A stretch of 5,841 nt of DNA from assembly GCA_031261385.1 (NCBI GenBank), contig JAISJS010000275.1, positions 1-5,841 of the forward strand, written 5' to 3'. The position numbers and the translations under genes were made by a program. This document shows, in pieces, positions 4,517-5,841 of the stretch. Each line of letters starts with the position of its first letter. Positions within the stretch are counted from its first letter, which is position 1. The DNA is from Treponema sp. (GTDB lineage Bacteria > Spirochaetota > Spirochaetia > Treponematales > Breznakiellaceae). The notes beneath the pieces were generated by a model. That model was given only the letters and a program-made list of their open reading frames with translations. It had not been told where the DNA came from and searched no databases.

Positions 4517-5841
4517 ATGAGTGATACGACTGTGAGTAAATACAGCTTGACCGAAGGCGGGATAATAAAAAAACTTCTCTTTGTTGCAATTCCGATCATG
4601 GGCATACAGTTCATGCAGATGGCTTACAACCTTACTGATACATTTTGGCTCGGCAGGGTGGGAAGCGATGCCGTTGCCGCTTCGGGGGCGGCGGGCATGT
4701 ATATGTGGTTGTCCTTCGGCTTTATTCTAATCGGGAGGATGGGGGCGGAAATCGGCGTGTCCCAATCCCTCGGCAGGGGAGACAAAAAAGGCGCCCTTGC
4801 ATTTTGCCAAAACTCAATATTTATTGCGGTACTATTGGGTCTGCTCTACGGCCTTGCAATGATTTTTTTAAAAAATGAATTAATAGGTTTTTTCAAATTC
4901 AGGGAAACGGTAGTTGCCAAAGATGCGGCTGACTATCTTGCAATCGTGGGCTTTGGTATGCCTATAGTTTTTGTTTCGGCGGTTGTATCCGGAACTTTTA
5001 CCGCTTCAGGTAATTCGCGTATTCCTTTCATAATGAACGGGGTCGGGCTTGTGTTAAATGTTTTTCTCGATCCGTTTTTCATCATGTACCTTGATATGGG
5101 GATACGGGGCGCGGCGATTGCTACGGTTATTGCCCAGGTTATATCCAGCGCCTGTCTTATTGCGGCGCTTGTTTTTTTCAAAGACCGCCCCTTTGAAAAG
5201 TTCTCATTCAAAATACGGCCCGATAAAGAGAAGCTGATCCAAATTTTCAAGTGGGCCATCCCGATAAGCCTGGAGAGCCTTTTCTTCTGTTTCCTTTCGA
5301 TGGTAACATCCCGGATAGAAGCCTCATTCGGGGCCAATGTGGTCGCCGTCGGCAGAGTAGGTTCGCAGCTGGAATCCCTTACCTGGCTCATAGGCGGCGG
5401 CTTTGGTTCTGCGCTGGTAGCCTTTATCGGTCAAAATTACGGGGCAGAAAAATGGGATCGTATACACCGCGGCGTGCGCATATCCGCCATTATGATGTTG
5501 ATATGGGGCAGTCTTGCAACGGTGTTCCTCGTGACTGTGGGGAGAAAACTTTTCTCCCTGTTTCTGCCCGATCCTGCGCTCATCGCCCTTGGCTGGTGGT
5601 ATCTGCGGGTCCTTGCCTTCTGCCAGCTCCCGATGACCATGGAAGCGGTTTTCGCCGGGGCTTTCAAGGGAATGGGCCGCACCATCCCGCCATCGCTTAC
5701 CAGTATCATTTGCAATATATTGAAACCGGTATTTGCATACATTTTCTCGCGGACAAGCCTGGGACTTTACGGTATCTGGATTGGCGTGAGCTTAAGCGAT
5801 ACGTTAAGGGGAATAATTATTTTTATCTGGTATATGGGGTC
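4517..5841 (+). CDS. MATE-family multidrug/cation antiporter, 3'-truncated by the window edge
   Basis: An open frame begins at ATG 4517 and reaches the window end without a stop, giving 441 complete codons; the usual length is about 450-470, so only the last few residues are missing. The product is a polytopic inner-membrane protein of the MATE type (DinF/MepA-like), which exports organic cations or drugs using a Na+ or H+ gradient. The first MatE repeat spans roughly residues 18-178 and the second 245-405. Family signs are AYNLTDTFWLGRVGSDAVAA (36-55), GASQ-like GVSQSLGRGDKKGA (80-93), NVFLDPFFI (181-189) and AFKGMGRT (382-389). Asp41 and Asp185 sit where N-lobe acidic cation-binding residues occur in DinF-type members. 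The gene starts 17 bases after hydE with only a weak site (GAG near 4505) and no terminator between, so cotranscription is likely. Its substrate and link to hydrogenase maturation are unknown. Confidence 0.9.
   Translation, partial: MSDTTVSKYSLTEGGIIKKLLFVAIPIMGIQFMQMAYNLTDTFWLGRVGSDAVAASGAAGMYMWLSFGFILIGRMGAEIGVSQSLGRGDKKGALAFCQNSIFIAVLLGLLYGLAMIFLKNELIGFFKFRETVVAKDAADYLAIVGFGMPIVFVSAVVSGTFTASGNSRIPFIMNGVGLVLNVFLDPFFIMYLDMGIRGAAIATVIAQVISSACLIAALVFFKDRPFEKFSFKIRPDKEKLIQIFKWAIPISLESLFFCFLSMVTSRIEASFGANVVAVGRVGSQLESLTWLIGGGFGSALVAFIGQNYGAEKWDRIHRGVRISAIMMLIWGSLATVFLVTVGRKLFSLFLPDPALIALGWWYLRVLAFCQLPMTMEAVFAGAFKGMGRTIPPSLTSIICNILKPVFAYIFSRTSLGLYGIWIGVSLSDTLRGIIIFIWYMG

Noticed and set aside
4933..5742. 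Minus-strand open frames opposite the MATE gene
   Set aside because: The plus strand carries a clear, uninterrupted MATE transporter with family motifs; the reverse frames have low-complexity composition and no recognisable domain.
1..5841. CRISPR array, insertion sequence or prophage signals
   Set aside because: No regularly spaced repeats, transposase, terminal inverted repeats or integrase are present; the window is a compact metabolic operon region.

Overview
The window is most of an [FeFe]-hydrogenase (H-cluster) maturation locus. All genes lie on the + strand: the 3' end of hydF, an aspartate ammonia-lyase gene (aspA), a short TM1266-family gene, hydG, hydE, and the first ~441 codons of a MATE-family transporter that runs off the right edge. 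It points to an anaerobic, hydrogen-metabolising, fermentative bacterium. The base composition looks moderate and the gene set (hydF-aspA plus TM1266-hydG-hydE) occurs in several anaerobic phyla. A spirochaete of the Treponema type is my best guess, but this rests on general resemblance and is not proven.

Layout. Positions 1-197 hold the HydF C-terminus with its HCGGC cluster-ligand motif. Two bases later aspA begins (200-1582), with its Shine-Dalgarno site inside the end of hydF. Positions 1583-1814 are a 232-bp non-coding gap dense in signals: an inverted repeat, a good sigma-70-type promoter whose -35 lies in that repeat, a possible 19-codon leader ORF with its own Shine-Dalgarno site, a strong intrinsic terminator, and two A/T hairpins before the next gene. 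Three tightly packed genes follow: the TM1266-like gene (1815-2069, overlapping hydG by 4 bases), hydG (2066-3460, overlapping hydE by 8 bases) and hydE (3453-4499). The MATE gene starts 17 bases after hydE.

How the genes work together. From known family biochemistry, HydG cleaves tyrosine to supply Fe(CO)2(CN), HydE processes that synthon, and HydF is the GTPase scaffold on which the [2Fe] subcluster is completed before transfer to the hydrogenase. Aspartate ammonia-lyase releases ammonia, which could feed the nitrogen of the bridging dithiolate; this role is inferred from gene position. The TM1266 protein is conserved in such loci and is called a putative regulator, without a proven mechanism. 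The MATE transporter's link to the pathway is unknown. No hydrogenase structural gene is in the window.

The most interesting signal is the leader between aspA and the TM1266 gene. Its terminator can be replaced by a competing 13-bp long-range helix, and the leader ORF ends inside the terminator's apical loop. This is the layout expected of a transcription attenuator or riboswitch controlling TM1266-hydG-hydE. I could not assign it to a known RNA class by eye.
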